NCBI RefSeq assembly: GCF_019956415.1
Contig: NZ_JAHBDK010000020.1
Coordinates: 186,001 to 250,000, forward strand
Direction: 5' to 3'
Source of the DNA: Pseudomonas sp. GL-B-19
GTDB taxonomy: Bacteria; Pseudomonadota; Gammaproteobacteria; Pseudomonadales; Pseudomonadaceae
Length of the DNA stretch: 64,000 bases
Part shown: positions 1-8,211 of the stretch, one piece after another
Layout of the letters: the number at the start of each line of letters is the position of its first letter
Position numbering within the stretch: the first letter of the stretch is position 1
The notes under the pieces: generated by a model
The model's database searches: none
What the model saw: only the letters and a program-made list of their open reading frames with translations
What the model was told of the DNA's origin: nothing
Program-made: the position numbers and the translations under genes

Positions 1-225
1 TGGGCATCCGGTATAGGTAACTGCTCCTGCTGATGGGCAGGGGTGCGGTTCTATAGTAGGTATCCCGGGTGCGATGCTATGGGCGTAGCAGGACAGTTTC
101 TTCGCAAGTTGGGACGTAGCGCCGGGTCGATGATTAGAAGGCGAAGCCGGTGGGTTTCGGCCCGTCGTCGAAGTTGTTTTCCGAGGGCGGCTATTTAGCT
201 GTCTAGCCACTTCATCGAGGCGTCC
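1..225. other. No intact gene; possible C-terminal coding debris
   Basis: No complete gene is recognisable at the window edge. On the minus strand, positions 190-134 read as 18 sense codons (PPSENNFDDGPKPTGFAF) ending in TAA and preceded directly by an in-frame TAG. The composition looks like the tail of a protein, but the family is not recognised. It may be debris of a gene lost at this site, or chance. Confidence 0.3.
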
Positions 226-1119
226 CTAAGCGGGGAATTCGGCTATCCAGTGCCTGGCAATCTCTTCTCGCCGGCAGATCCACGCCGAGCCGTGGCCTTG
301 CACGTAATCGAGAAAGCGCGCCAACGCCATCGCGCGTGCTGGATGGCCGCTGATCCGGCCATGCAGGCCGACGCTCATCATCTTCGGATGTTGCGCGCCC
401 TCCTGCCATAGCAAGTCGAAAGCATCCTTGAGCAGCTGGAAGAAGTCCTCGCCGGAGGAGAAACCGTTCGGCAGCAGATAGCGGGCGTCGTTGTTGACCA
501 GTGTGTACGGGATTACCAGGTGCCTGGGCGAACCTGGAAGCCAATAGGGCAGGTCATCGTTGTAGGCGTCTGAGCTGTAGAGGAGCCCGCCGTCCTCGCG
601 CAACAGGCGGCAGGTGTTCGGACTGACCCGCCCCGTGTACCAACCTGTGGGGCGCTTGCCGCAGATCCGCTCGATCGCGTCGAGGGTAAGGCGGATATGG
701 AGCCGCTCTTCGTCTTCAGGGATGTCGCGATAGTCCAGCCAACGGTAACCATGCCCGGCAACTTCATGCCCGGCAGCGCGGAGCGCGTGGCCGATCTGCG
801 GGTTGAGTTCCAGTGCCCGGCCGACGGCGAAGGCGGTCAGGGGCAGGCCACGGGCGCTGAACAGTTCCAGGATGCGCCACACGCCTGCGCGCGATCCGTA
901 TTCATACATTCCCTCGACACTCAAGTCCCGTTTTCCCGTGCGAGGTGGGCGGCCAGGCAGTTCGTGGAGCCAGGCTTCTGACTGGGCATCGCCATTGAGG
1001 ATGCACGACTCCGCGCCCTCCTCGATGTTGAGCACGAACTGAACCGCGACGCGAGCGTCACCGGGCCATCGCGGGTGGGGTGGACAACCGCCGTAACCGA
1101 CGAGATCGCGCGCGGACAT
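226..1119 (-). CDS. Polysaccharide deacetylase family protein, PuuE-like
   Basis: A 297-residue NodB-homology deacetylase closest in appearance to PuuE, the metal-independent allantoinase that opens allantoin to allantoate. Visible family features are [20 protein letters not shown] near the N-terminus, the [10 protein letters not shown] segment, [15 protein letters not shown] in the middle and [13 protein letters not shown] near the C-terminus. The ATG was chosen because its A is shared with the TGA of the upstream acetyltransferase gene (TGATG), which implies translational coupling; a longer in-frame extension upstream has no family resemblance. No other purine-degradation genes are adjacent, so it is more likely a PuuE paralogue acting on another amide or N-acetyl substrate than the housekeeping allantoinase. 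Confidence 0.8.
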   Translation of the reverse strand: MSARDLVGYGGCPPHPRWPGDARVAVQFVLNIEEGAESCILNGDAQSEAWLHELPGRPPRTGKRDLSVEGMYEYGSRAGVWRILELFSARGLPLTAFAVGRALELNPQIGHALRAAGHEVAGHGYRWLDYRDIPEDEERLHIRLTLDAIERICGKRPTGWYTGRVSPNTCRLLREDGGLLYSSDAYNDDLPYWLPGSPRHLVIPYTLVNNDARYLLPNGFSSGEDFFQLLKDAFDLLWQEGAQHPKMMSVGLHGRISGHPARAMALARFLDYVQGHGSAWICRREEIARHWIAEFPA

Positions 1120-1991
1120 CAGCCCAGCTCGAAGGTCGTGACGCCGAAGACACGTTCGTGCGCGAGAGCCGGAGGAGGGCCGAGATACATGCGCGCGCAA
1201 CCGAAGACCTCGTTCATCCCATGTTGGTGCACGAGCGCCATCGCGGCGCGGTTGTTCTCCGGGGTGTCGAGAAACAGCGGGCCACCCGCGGCGAAGCTTG
1301 CCAAGTGCGAGTAGAGGGCATTGGCCGCCAAGGCGTCATCGCTGAACAGGGGACCGATCTTGCAGCCTTCCTTGCAGCGCCGCACGACGCCGAATCCGCT
1401 CAGCCTTCCTTGGCGCCGGCAACCCAGGGCGAGCGCATCGGGTTGGGCTATCCACCCTCTCAGGAAGGTCGGGCGCGAGGCTGGGAAGCAGGTGCGGTCA
1501 TAATCGAGAACCTGATCGAACGCAAAGGTAGCCAGTGGGACGATGTCTTCGCCGTCAACAAGCGACGTTGCCGGACGTTCAAGGATTTCGGCACGAAAAC
1601 GCATATTGCGATGGGAGAAGACGAAGCCACCCTTGGCGTAGTAGTCCTGCATGGCGAAGACACCGTCCATGCCGATGCTCGCACCCGGGCGCAAACGAGC
1701 GAGGAGGCGCTCGCGGCGGGCGTGCCAGAGGGTATTGCCGAGACCCTGTCCGCGATATTCGGGCCGAACGATGAAGAAACCCATGAAGCCGAATTCGCCG
1801 TTGTAGGAGGTGATGGCACCGCCTCCAATCAACTCGCCATCAAGGTCCGCCGCGATGAAAGCCTCAGGGTCCGTAGCCCAGAACAGCTCGGCATCGTGAA
1901 GGCCGGGATTCCAACCCTCGCGTGCAGCCCAGCCGACGAGCTGGTCCAGCTCGGAGCGGGTCATGTTGCGTATCACAAGCTGATTCGACAC
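1119..1991 (-). CDS. GNAT N-acetyltransferase, two-domain (YitH type)
   Basis: A protein of about 290 residues. Its N-terminal half is a GNAT domain with the acetyl-CoA-binding motif A ([17 protein letters not shown], near residues 75-90). The C-terminal half resembles the second GNAT-like domain of YitH/HsdF proteins and ends [16 protein letters not shown]...RMYLGPPP. The GTG start was chosen because GGAG lies 9 nt upstream; an upstream ATG at 2051 has no ribosome-binding site and adds a low-complexity leader. Its stop overlaps the start of the PuuE-like gene, so the two form a coupled operon, perhaps acetylating and deacetylating related amines. The substrate is unknown. Confidence 0.8.
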   Translation of the reverse strand: MSNQLVIRNMTRSELDQLVGWAAREGWNPGLHDAELFWATDPEAFIAADLDGELIGGGAITSYNGEFGFMGFFIVRPEYRGQGLGNTLWHARRERLLARLRPGASIGMDGVFAMQDYYAKGGFVFSHRNMRFRAEILERPATSLVDGEDIVPLATFAFDQVLDYDRTCFPASRPTFLRGWIAQPDALALGCRRQGRLSGFGVVRRCKEGCKIGPLFSDDALAANALYSHLASFAAGGPLFLDTPENNRAAMALVHQHGMNEVFGCARMYLGPPPALAHERVFGVTTFELG

Positions 1992-2202
1992 CGCGATGTT
2001 CTCCGCAGTCGATAGTCGAGCGCGCGGTCCATCCCCCGGAGCCGGGGACATCAGAGAGCGTGCATGCTGCGCACTTCGTTGCTATCCGGAACCGCCTTTG
2101 CCCATGGGGTTCGAAGAGAGATGCACATCCAGCCTGGCCTGTTGAGCAAGAGCCGGGCGCTGTCTGAGTGATGTCCGCCGATGTCCGATAGTGATCGCCG
2201 CC

Positions 2203-2673
2203 TCAATTCTTCTCTGGCATTGCAGAGGAGTGATGACTAGTAATCAACCACTGCTTTCCGTCCCACTTGTAGGTGTATGTGTAGCGAGCTTTGACTTGAG
2301 CACCCGTAGTTTGAAAGGTGAACGTATAGAGTCCAACGTCAACCGCAGAGTTGCAATCAATCTCTATTGTCCTTGAGTCGATCTTGCCTACGGGCTTGTT
2401 TTCCAGGAAGTGATGGAAGTAGTCCTCCTTTTCGGTCGGGGTTAGTCTCGGTTTGTTCGACACGGTAGGAAGAAGGACCGAGTGTTCGGCATAGTTGGCG
2501 ACAACTTGGTGTGGGTCACCGGTTTGCAGCGAGCGATTCCATCGGTCAAACAAGGCCGAGATTTCTTGCTCATTGGTTGCCTTGCAAGTTTCCGTGTGCG
2601 TTCCCGATGGGGCTGAGGCACAACCTGCAAGAACGACAGCAAGGGCAGTTGACAGGACAGTTATTTTTCTCAT
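2203..2673 (-). CDS. SnoaL-like (DUF4440/SgcJ-EcaC type) lipoprotein
   Basis: A 156-residue predicted lipoprotein. The start follows AGGAG by 9 nt and opens with a signal peptide ending in the lipobox LAGC (residues 15-18). The mature part reads as one NTF2-like cone domain of the CaMKII-association/SgcJ-EcaC type: ISALFDRWNRSLQTGDPHQVVANYAE, then VLLPTVSN and the C-terminal strands YTYTYKWDGKQWLITSHHSS. Such domains bind small ligands or act as isomerase-like folds; no catalytic role can be assigned. It stands alone, with two inverted repeats just upstream that may be a regulator site. Confidence 0.75.
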   Translation of the reverse strand: MRKITVLSTALAVVLAGCASAPSGTHTETCKATNEQEISALFDRWNRSLQTGDPHQVVANYAEHSVLLPTVSNKPRLTPTEKEDYFHHFLENKPVGKIDSRTIEIDCNSAVDVGLYTFTFQTTGAQVKARYTYTYKWDGKQWLITSHHSSAMPEKN

Positions 2674-2710
2674 CGGCGATACTCCTGGCGGCGGTCGAAA
2701 GCGGTGATGG

Positions 2711-2748
2711 AATGACATTCCTTGTCATTTTGCAAATCATTGATTTGC
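2711..2748. promoter_or_regulatory. Two adjacent inverted repeats upstream of lipoprotein gene
   Basis: AATGACA-N5-TGTCATT (2711-2729) is followed after two bases by the perfect palindrome GCAAATCA-T-TGATTTGC (2732-2748). Both lie 38-75 bp upstream of the lipoprotein start, where a regulator could act on its promoter. No T-tract follows, so a terminator is less likely. The rest of 2719-2985 holds no convincing gene. Confidence 0.4.
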
Positions 2749-2985
2749 CTGAGTGTGGTCACTGCGAGTGCGACATTGTGCGAGGAGAAGCACGCCAATA
2801 ATGGCAAACCCGAGTTTCTCGATGAGTATAGGAGGAAAATCAAACTACGCTGCTGACATGCCAGCAGACTGTCCACTGTTGGCCGATCTGGAAATATCCT
2901 CTGCTTCTTGGCGTCACTTTTGGAATGGGAGTGATGCAATCGGATTGGCTAAATCTTTCAGCGGGCGTTTTGTAATTTAGTGTTT

Positions 2986-3378
2986 TCAAAATCCCTCTAC
3001 CTTCGCGCCGGGGTCTTGCGTTACGCCCGCAGGCATCGCCAGTGGCGTCGCGAAATTCAATTTGACCATGTACACCAAACCTCTGCCCGGCTCGGTCAGT
3101 TCGGCGTGTGCACAGATGAAGTCGAACACCGCTTCGGCCTGGGCTTCGTCCACCACCACGTTGACCACCCGGGTGAGAACCGCCTCTGGCACTTCGTTGC
3201 GGGGTGCTTTGGCGGCCTGCAGTACGGCCACACCGCGGCAGCTAACGCTGTCCGCGCGCGTAATGCCATGCGCCTCTCGCAACAGCAGCAGCAGCCTGCG
3301 CTCCGTGCCATCGTCGGGCAACACACAGGTAATGAGTTTTGCAGCGCCGCCCGGTATACCCGCTACCGCCACGCTCAC
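2986..3378 (-). CDS. PII-like protein, second of a pair with a DUF1538 transporter
   Basis: A 130-residue protein with the compact PII/GlnB-like pattern: a first strand KLITCVLPDDG, helix RLLLLLREAHGI, strand RGVAVLQ and a long C-terminal half VLTRVVNVVVDEAQAEAVFDFICAHAEL followed by GRGLVYMV. The GTG start overlaps the stop of the preceding PII-like gene by 4 bp (GTGA). PII-like proteins trimerise and gate membrane transporters in response to nucleotides; here the likely partner is the DUF1538 protein two genes upstream. The T-loop is not canonical (no uridylylated Tyr is obvious), so it is not GlnB or GlnK. Confidence 0.75.
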   Translation of the reverse strand: MSVAVAGIPGGAAKLITCVLPDDGTERRLLLLLREAHGITRADSVSCRGVAVLQAAKAPRNEVPEAVLTRVVNVVVDEAQAEAVFDFICAHAELTEPGRGLVYMVKLNFATPLAMPAGVTQDPGAKVEGF

Positions 3379-3737
3379 GAGGCTCTCCCTTGTTCCAGTA
3401 TTTCACGGGGGATGTAGGTGGCCACTTTTTCCACCGGTGTCGCATAGATCATGCCGGCACCGGGAACATCCAGGTTGGCCGCGTGATAGATGGCCTCGAG
3501 TACCGCGTCCTGGTAGTCGGCAGCTACCAGCAGGCTGACCACTTCTTTCTCCGCATCAATGGCGATGCTGAGCAGGCCGAGCCGCTCTCGGGGGCCAAGC
3601 CCGTTGGCGTGGTAGACAATGGCGCCTGGCGCGCCCATGCCCTGGGCCGCACGGATCACCAGGTCCGCGCGCCCGACGGGGACAATGCAGGTGATCAGTG
3701 CAACGTCAGTAAGGTAGGTAATTCCTTCAGCTTTCAT
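3375..3737 (-). CDS. PII-like protein, first of the pair with a DUF1538 transporter
   Basis: A 120-residue PII-like protein: ALITCIVPVGRADLVIRAAQGMGAPGAIVYHANG, then IDAEKEVVSLLVAADYQDAVLEAIYHAANLDVPGAGMIYATPVEKV. This is the beta-alpha-beta arrangement of PII subunits, with GMIYATPV in the place of the conserved C-terminal strand. It starts in a 4-bp overlap (ATGA) with the stop of the DUF1538 gene and ends in a 4-bp overlap with the next PII-like gene, so the three genes are tightly co-translated. An upstream in-frame extension lies inside the DUF1538 gene and was rejected as a start. It is inferred to regulate the membrane protein. Confidence 0.8.
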   Translation of the reverse strand: MKAEGITYLTDVALITCIVPVGRADLVIRAAQGMGAPGAIVYHANGLGPRERLGLLSIAIDAEKEVVSLLVAADYQDAVLEAIYHAANLDVPGAGMIYATPVEKVATYIPREILEQGRAS

Positions 3738-5518
3738 CCCGCTTCTCCCGTACCCATTAATTGATTCGCAGGCTGTTCCGTGGCGGCCTTTGTCTGTCTC
3801 CACAACTGGAAACGCGCCCACTGTCCGAGGAGCATGACGCTGATGACCGGGCCGACGGATGCCATACAAAGAATTCCGAAACCCTCGACTGCGTTGGTGG
3901 CATTACCCAGTCCCAGCCCCATGGCCAGAACGAGCGGAACGGTTATTGGCCCCGTGGTGACACCCGCGCTATCCCAGGCGACATTGACAAACTCTTCGGT
4001 CGAAAAAATCGTGAGTACCACCGCGAACAGGTAGGGCGGCACCACCAGCCAGACCAGTGGCAGGCCGAACACCAACTTGGCCACACCCACGGCAATACCG
4101 CAGGCGACACCTATCGATACTGCACGTATAAGGCTGCGCTTGCGGATAAAACCGTTGGTAAGAGTCTCTGCGGTGACGCCGAGCGCATTCAGCGCGGGTT
4201 CGGCGACGGTCGCCCCGTACCCGAGCACCCAGGCGAAAGCCAAGGCCAGTACCAACCCCACCTCATACATGTAGAGCGGGGAGTTGTCCGCGCCGGGAGT
4301 TTGCATGAAGGCCGCCGGAATCAGCGAACCCGCACTCCCTCCCAGCTTGGACAGACCGTAGGTCAGACCGAGATTGAACACGCACATGCCCACCACGGTC
4401 AGGGCGATACCGAGGAAGATCTCGCCGCGTCGCGGCAGGCTTTGGCGCAGCAGCAGTTTCAGTACTATCAACAGGAATATCACCAAAGGCACGATGGCCC
4501 GTAGCCCCGAAACAATCTCCAGTCCGGGGCTGACCGTGTGCCAGTCTGCAGTCAGTTGTCCGGCGTTGGTAGCGGCCTGCGCCGCGGCGACGATTTCTGC
4601 CGGCGAGGAGATAGCCGCCACGTACAGGCCCAGCAGCATTACTCCGATGACGGGAAACAGCGAGGCCAGGGTGACAATACCGAACCCGGACAGCCCGGAA
4701 CCGCCCTTGCCTGCAGCAGCGGCGATGCCGATGCCCAACGCCAGCACCAGCGGTACAGTGACCGGCCCGGTGGTGACCGCGCCAGCATCCCAGGCCAGGC
4801 CGATAATCTTTGCAAGCTCAGGGTCACTGCTCATATACACCGTCAGCAGCAGAACGGGCGCCAGCGATAAATAGATCAACGGCTTCAGGCTCCAGCCATA
4901 GAGGAAGCGGAGCGTGCCGGTTACAGCGGCCAGACCGACGCTGGCCCCCACAACCAGAACCAGTTCGCTGGTCCACTGGTTGAGTATCGCCCAGAGGTAG
5001 GGCGCGTGCTGCGCAGAAACGTTTTGCCCAGCGGCGCGTAGCGCGCCAATAGCGGGTTCAGCGAAAGTCACCCCGATGCCCAGCAGAAGGGTAACCAGCA
5101 ACACCAACGGCAGGGATAACTTGCGCGGAAGGTTGCTGCCGATTATTTCGCCGAATGGCATCAGGCCGAGTTTCAGCCCTTCCATGAACAGCATCAGTCC
5201 GACGATTACGGCGAACAGGCCTCCCGTGACAAGCAGCGAGTCCTCAACCAACTGGCGCAGGATGATGATCTGAAACAACACCAGGTACAGGGCCAGCGGC
5301 ACCACGGCGCGAAGCTGCTCCATCAGCCGGACATTGAGATAGGGCTTGAGGATGGCGGCGATCTCGCCTCCACGCAATTTCGCAGCTTTGTGGGGCGCGG
5401 CCTGCCAGCGGCCATCGGCATCGCGAACCGGTGCGGATACCAGCTCGCGCATAGGTATTTCGCGGCGACCGGCTCCGATCATATGCAAGTAGTCGGCGTA
5501 ACGAATGGGGTCTTTCAT
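3734..5518 (-). CDS. DUF1538 membrane protein (UmpAB-like antiporter), duplicated
   Basis: A 594-residue polytopic inner-membrane protein with two DUF1538 repeats. The duplication is visible: GVTFAEPAIGALRAAG and AWDAGAVTTGPVTVPLVLAL in the first half match GATVAEPALNALGVTA and AWDSAGVTTGPITVPLVLAM in the second, each followed by GFGI...VIxVMLLG. DUF1538 pairs named UmpAB were reported as Na+(Li+,K+)/H+ antiporters in a halophilic Halomonas; here both halves are fused in one chain. The gene leads an operon with two PII-like genes joined by 4-bp overlaps, which suggests cation or proton exchange gated by PII-like subunits. The transported ion in this organism is not known. Confidence 0.85.
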   Translation of the reverse strand: MKDPIRYADYLHMIGAGRREIPMRELVSAPVRDADGRWQAAPHKAAKLRGGEIAAILKPYLNVRLMEQLRAVVPLALYLVLFQIIILRQLVEDSLLVTGGLFAVIVGLMLFMEGLKLGLMPFGEIIGSNLPRKLSLPLVLLVTLLLGIGVTFAEPAIGALRAAGQNVSAQHAPYLWAILNQWTSELVLVVGASVGLAAVTGTLRFLYGWSLKPLIYLSLAPVLLLTVYMSSDPELAKIIGLAWDAGAVTTGPVTVPLVLALGIGIAAAAGKGGSGLSGFGIVTLASLFPVIGVMLLGLYVAAISSPAEIVAAAQAATNAGQLTADWHTVSPGLEIVSGLRAIVPLVIFLLIVLKLLLRQSLPRRGEIFLGIALTVVGMCVFNLGLTYGLSKLGGSAGSLIPAAFMQTPGADNSPLYMYEVGLVLALAFAWVLGYGATVAEPALNALGVTAETLTNGFIRKRSLIRAVSIGVACGIAVGVAKLVFGLPLVWLVVPPYLFAVVLTIFSTEEFVNVAWDSAGVTTGPITVPLVLAMGLGLGNATNAVEGFGILCMASVGPVISVMLLGQWARFQLWRQTKAATEQPANQLMGTGEAG

Positions 5519-5762
5519 AGGGTCATCAGTTGAGGTTGATCTACCGGTGTACGACCAACAGGCGGTCTCGTATTGTCGCGATTCTGGCTAAAAAACTATC
5601 TTTTTCTGCCGCGTACAATTTTGCCTGCCTTCGGCAGTCAAGGTATTGACCTCAGTCATGATGTTGATTAATTCGGGTGAGGAATTTGGCCTGTATCACA
5701 TAAGCGTCAGGATCATCGCCAGCTTGACGACCTGAAGTAACGGTCGTTGATGCGGGGAAAAG

Positions 5763-5795
5763 CCCGTTTCAGTGTCGGCTGAAACGGGTTTTTTT
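5763..5795 (+). terminator. Strong rho-independent terminator, plus strand
   Basis: CCCGTTTCAG and CTGAAACGGG form a perfect 10-bp stem with a 6-nt loop, followed by seven T on the plus strand. No plus-strand gene precedes it; the neighbours on both sides run on the minus strand. In the minus direction it could also terminate the NmrA-like gene, with a weaker CTTTT run. The rest of 5519-5810 contains no open frame of note. Confidence 0.75.
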
Positions 5796-5810
5796 GTCTT
5801 CCGTAAGCTG

Positions 5811-6671
5811 TCAAAAGTATGATTCGGTACCAGTAGGAGATCCTTCGTTCGCCCAAACACCCGCTTCTAAAGTGCGCTGAACATAGTCGCTAAAGTCTCG
5901 TGCAGGTCGACCAAGTGCGCGCTGGACGCCATCGCTCAGTGGCGTGTTACGACCATCGAGCACCGTTGTGAAGAGGTACAACACTAGAGCGATCAAATCG
6001 GCTGGAAGTTGTTCCTGTTCCAATGCCTCTCTGTAGGCATCCGGCGGCACAGCGACGAAGCGGATATCGCGGCCGGTCCCTTTAGCGATCTCATCGACCG
6101 CATCAGCAAACGTCAGAGCCCGAGGCCCCGTCAATTCATAAAGCTGGCCTGAGTGTCCGGGTTGGGTCAGCGCCTGAACTGCAACCTCGGCAATGTCCTC
6201 CACATCGACAAAGGGCTCCGCGATGTTGCCAACGGGGAGCGCCAGTTCACCCTGAAGAATGGGCTGCAGAAAATGCGCCTCACTGAAGTTCTGGAAGAAC
6301 CAGCTGGAACGAAGGATGGTCCAGTCGATGCCGCTGTTCTGAATAACGCGTTCGGCGTGTTCTGCTTCGGCCTCTCCGCGTCCGGATAGCAGCACCAGTT
6401 TGCCGACGCCGCTTTGAACGGCCAGATCGGTAAACGCCTGAATCGTTTCGACGGCGCCCGGAACGGCGAGGTCCGGTTGGTAGGAAATGTAAACAGCGTG
6501 AACGCCATCAAGCGCTGCATCCCAGGTGGACCGATTCTCCCAGTCGAAGGGTGGATTTGCCTGGCGCGAACCGAGGCGCACGGGCAGTTCCGAAGCTGTA
6601 AGACGTTGAGTGATCCTGCGCCCTGTTTTACCGGTCGCGCCGAGAATGAGGAAGGTGCCTTGCGTGTTCAT
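5811..6671 (-). CDS. NmrA/NAD(P)H-binding atypical SDR oxidoreductase
   Basis: A 286-residue Rossmann-fold protein. The N-terminus carries GTFLILGATGKTGRRI, the glycine-rich NAD(P) loop of the NmrA-like/quinone-oxidoreductase type atypical SDRs, followed by VYISYQPDLAVPG, KLVLLSGRGE and DWTILRSSWFFQNF, typical of the NmrA/YtfG group. The C-terminal part (VDEIAKGTGRDIRFVAVPPDAYREAL) is the substrate-binding region. The start was placed after GGAG (9 nt) and just downstream of the palindromic operator; longer versions would run through that operator. It is divergent from a TetR gene that probably represses it. The substrate is unknown; likely a small electrophile or quinone. Confidence 0.8.
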   Translation of the reverse strand: MNTQGTFLILGATGKTGRRITQRLTASELPVRLGSRQANPPFDWENRSTWDAALDGVHAVYISYQPDLAVPGAVETIQAFTDLAVQSGVGKLVLLSGRGEAEAEHAERVIQNSGIDWTILRSSWFFQNFSEAHFLQPILQGELALPVGNIAEPFVDVEDIAEVAVQALTQPGHSGQLYELTGPRALTFADAVDEIAKGTGRDIRFVAVPPDAYREALEQEQLPADLIALVLYLFTTVLDGRNTPLSDGVQRALGRPARDFSDYVQRTLEAGVWANEGSPTGTESYF

Positions 6672-6690
6672 CGCGTTCATCTCCATCGGG

Positions 6691-6715
6691 TTAATGTGAG
6701 TGACACTCACGTTAA
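6691..6715. promoter_or_regulatory. TetR-type operator between NmrA and TetR genes
   Basis: TTAATGTGAGTG-A-CACTCACGTTAA is a 25-bp near-perfect palindrome (one mismatch per arm) 20 bp upstream of the NmrA-like start, facing the divergent tetR gene. A half-site (TAATGTGAGTG, 6810-6820) recurs closer to the tetR start, which fits autoregulation. Binding by the adjacent TetR protein is inferred. Confidence 0.7.
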
Positions 6716-6849
6716 AAAGATGATAAACGCTCATGTTATGCCGTCAACTGGCGTGACGAAGAAAACCGACGTACGGCTTTGCCCCCTTGGGTGTGTGAAT
6801 GGGCGGTGCTAATGTGAGTGCATGTCATGTAATTGATCGGGGAAATGCA

Positions 6850-7536
6850 GTGCCGAAGAAAGCCACCACCGGGCGCGAACATCCCTTTTCAGAGCCGACC
6901 CGACGCAACCCCACGCAACAACGCAGCCGCGAGCGACAAGAGCGAATACTTGCCGTGGCAACGCAGCTAATTGCGACCAAGGGCAGCGATTCGCTAAAGA
7001 TGAGTGAAATTGCCGAACGCTCGGAGATTTCGATCGGATCGCTGTATCAGTATTTTCCAGACAAGAGTGCAGTAATCCGTACGCTGGCGGAGCGCTTCAA
7101 CGCCGAGAGTCGCCGATGCATAGAGGCAGCACTGGCAGCTGTTGAGGACGCACAAGGATTGAGCGAGGCCTATTCGGATTTGCTGGAGCAGTATTACGAC
7201 ATCGCTCAGGCAGAGCCGGCGATGCGTGATATCTGGTCGGGGATGCAGGCCGACAAGCAACTGCTGGCATTGGAGCTGGAGGAGAGTCGCGTGGCGGGCA
7301 GGTTGCTGGCCGATGCGATGCTTCGGGTGTTTCCAGGCAGTGATGCCCAGCAAGTTGCTGACGCAGCTTTTCTGATCTGGCAGTTGGGTGAGGCAACTAT
7401 GCGCCTGGCCATATCTTGTGCACCCGAAGAGGGGCGGCGGTTGTTTGAAGCGTTCAAGCGCATGTCGCTCGCTGAAATCATGAAGCACGCGAACATGAAT
7501 ACTGGGCCGAGCAGGGCCGACCCAGTTGTTGAATGA
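6850..7536 (+). CDS. TetR/AcrR family transcriptional regulator
   Basis: A 228-residue repressor. The N-terminal helix-turn-helix is clear: RQERILAVATQLIATKGSDSLKMSEIAERSEISIGSLYQYFPDKSAVI (near residues 32-80), followed by an all-helical ligand-binding domain. The GTG start has GGGGA 6 nt upstream. An ATG-initiated 245-residue version would begin before the half-operator and was rejected. It is transcribed away from the NmrA-like oxidoreductase, and the palindrome between them is the expected operator. The inducing ligand is unknown, perhaps a substrate of the oxidoreductase. Confidence 0.85.
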   Translation: MPKKATTGREHPFSEPTRRNPTQQRSRERQERILAVATQLIATKGSDSLKMSEIAERSEISIGSLYQYFPDKSAVIRTLAERFNAESRRCIEAALAAVEDAQGLSEAYSDLLEQYYDIAQAEPAMRDIWSGMQADKQLLALELEESRVAGRLLADAMLRVFPGSDAQQVADAAFLIWQLGEATMRLAISCAPEEGRRLFEAFKRMSLAEIMKHANMNTGPSRADPVVE

Positions 7537-7541
7537 GCCTT

Positions 7542-7826
7542 CTAAACAAAAGGCTGGCCGGTAAAACCACGAGGCAGTCTTTGCAGCCCGGCCATGGCGA
7601 CAAGCCGCTCGGTCCAGGCTGAGCGCCAGTCATTGGCGATGTGAGTGGCTTTGGCCTTGCGTGCGGCACGGCGTGCCGCATTGCGCTGGACCTTGCGCGC
7701 TTCCTTGTACGCATCGGTGTTTCGGCAACTTCTGCATTTCACACGGTTCAGTTCTTGGGTGGACGTGAGGTTGCTGCCTTTGTGGCCGCAGGCCAAGTGC
7801 CCGCTGACTTTGAAGTGGGTGACCAT
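7542..7826 (-). CDS. Small basic Cys-containing protein, unknown function
   Basis: A 94-residue protein not assigned to a family. The ATG has an ideal AGGAGG 7 nt upstream, and an upstream frame extension lacks support. Residues 7-35 hold HLACGHKG...CRSC, a possible zinc ribbon built from two Cys/His pairs. It is followed by a very basic helix (KEARKVQRNAARRAARKAKA) and a C-terminal part rich in W and R. This suggests a small nucleic-acid-binding protein. It ends 5 bp from the convergent tetR stop. Confidence 0.6.
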   Translation of the reverse strand: MVTHFKVSGHLACGHKGSNLTSTQELNRVKCRSCRNTDAYKEARKVQRNAARRAARKAKATHIANDWRSAWTERLVAMAGLQRLPRGFTGQPFV

Positions 7827-8211
7827 GGAACGCCTCCTTCGTGACGTGTGATTGTTTGACCCCCCGCAAACGCGAGCGTTCGTTGGCTTCCTGGCGAGCA
7901 AACCTTTTTCAGGGCCGCCGGAAACTCGCAAAACGCCACATACCTGTAGGTCGGCGGAGGCCGATAGGTTTTCAGAGGCAAAAAAAAGGCCTGCATGCGG
8001 GCAGACCAAGGTAATTCTTCAAAGGAGTAGCTCACTGTAGGACTTGAGTTGTAAATGTGACGTGAAAGAAGTGTCGAAAAAAAGCCCGGCGACAGGCCGG
8101 GTTGAGGGTGCAACAGCAGACCTACAGACATGCGCAGACCCGGTGACGATGAGGTCACCGCTCATGGGGCCTGAAACAGGCCCTGTGCTTGCGTCGCGTG
8201 TCCGGACCGAA
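7827..8211. other. Intergenic stretch with one minus-strand terminator
   Basis: No gene is convincing here. The stretch contains a minus-strand hairpin (next entry), a small inverted repeat GGTGAC-N6-GTCACC near 8141-8158, and A-rich runs at 7980-7987. The open frames on either strand lack ribosome-binding sites and family resemblance. Confidence 0.5.
8077..8103 (-). terminator. Rho-independent terminator, minus strand
   Basis: CCCGGC-N5-GCCGGG preceded by seven A on the plus strand, so the minus-strand transcript ends in a GC stem plus a U-run. It lies about 110 bp beyond the stop of the 76-residue protein gene and probably ends that transcript. Confidence 0.6.

Noticed and set aside
1080..2015. 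A 311-codon open frame on the plus strand opposite the GNAT gene
   Set aside because: It is the antisense shadow of a clear two-domain acetyltransferase, has no family resemblance and no ribosome-binding site.
2753..2980. A small plus-strand frame starting MANPSFSMSIGG with AGGAG upstream
   Set aside because: No recognised family, poor spacing and no conserved features; it overlaps other weak frames on the opposite strand.
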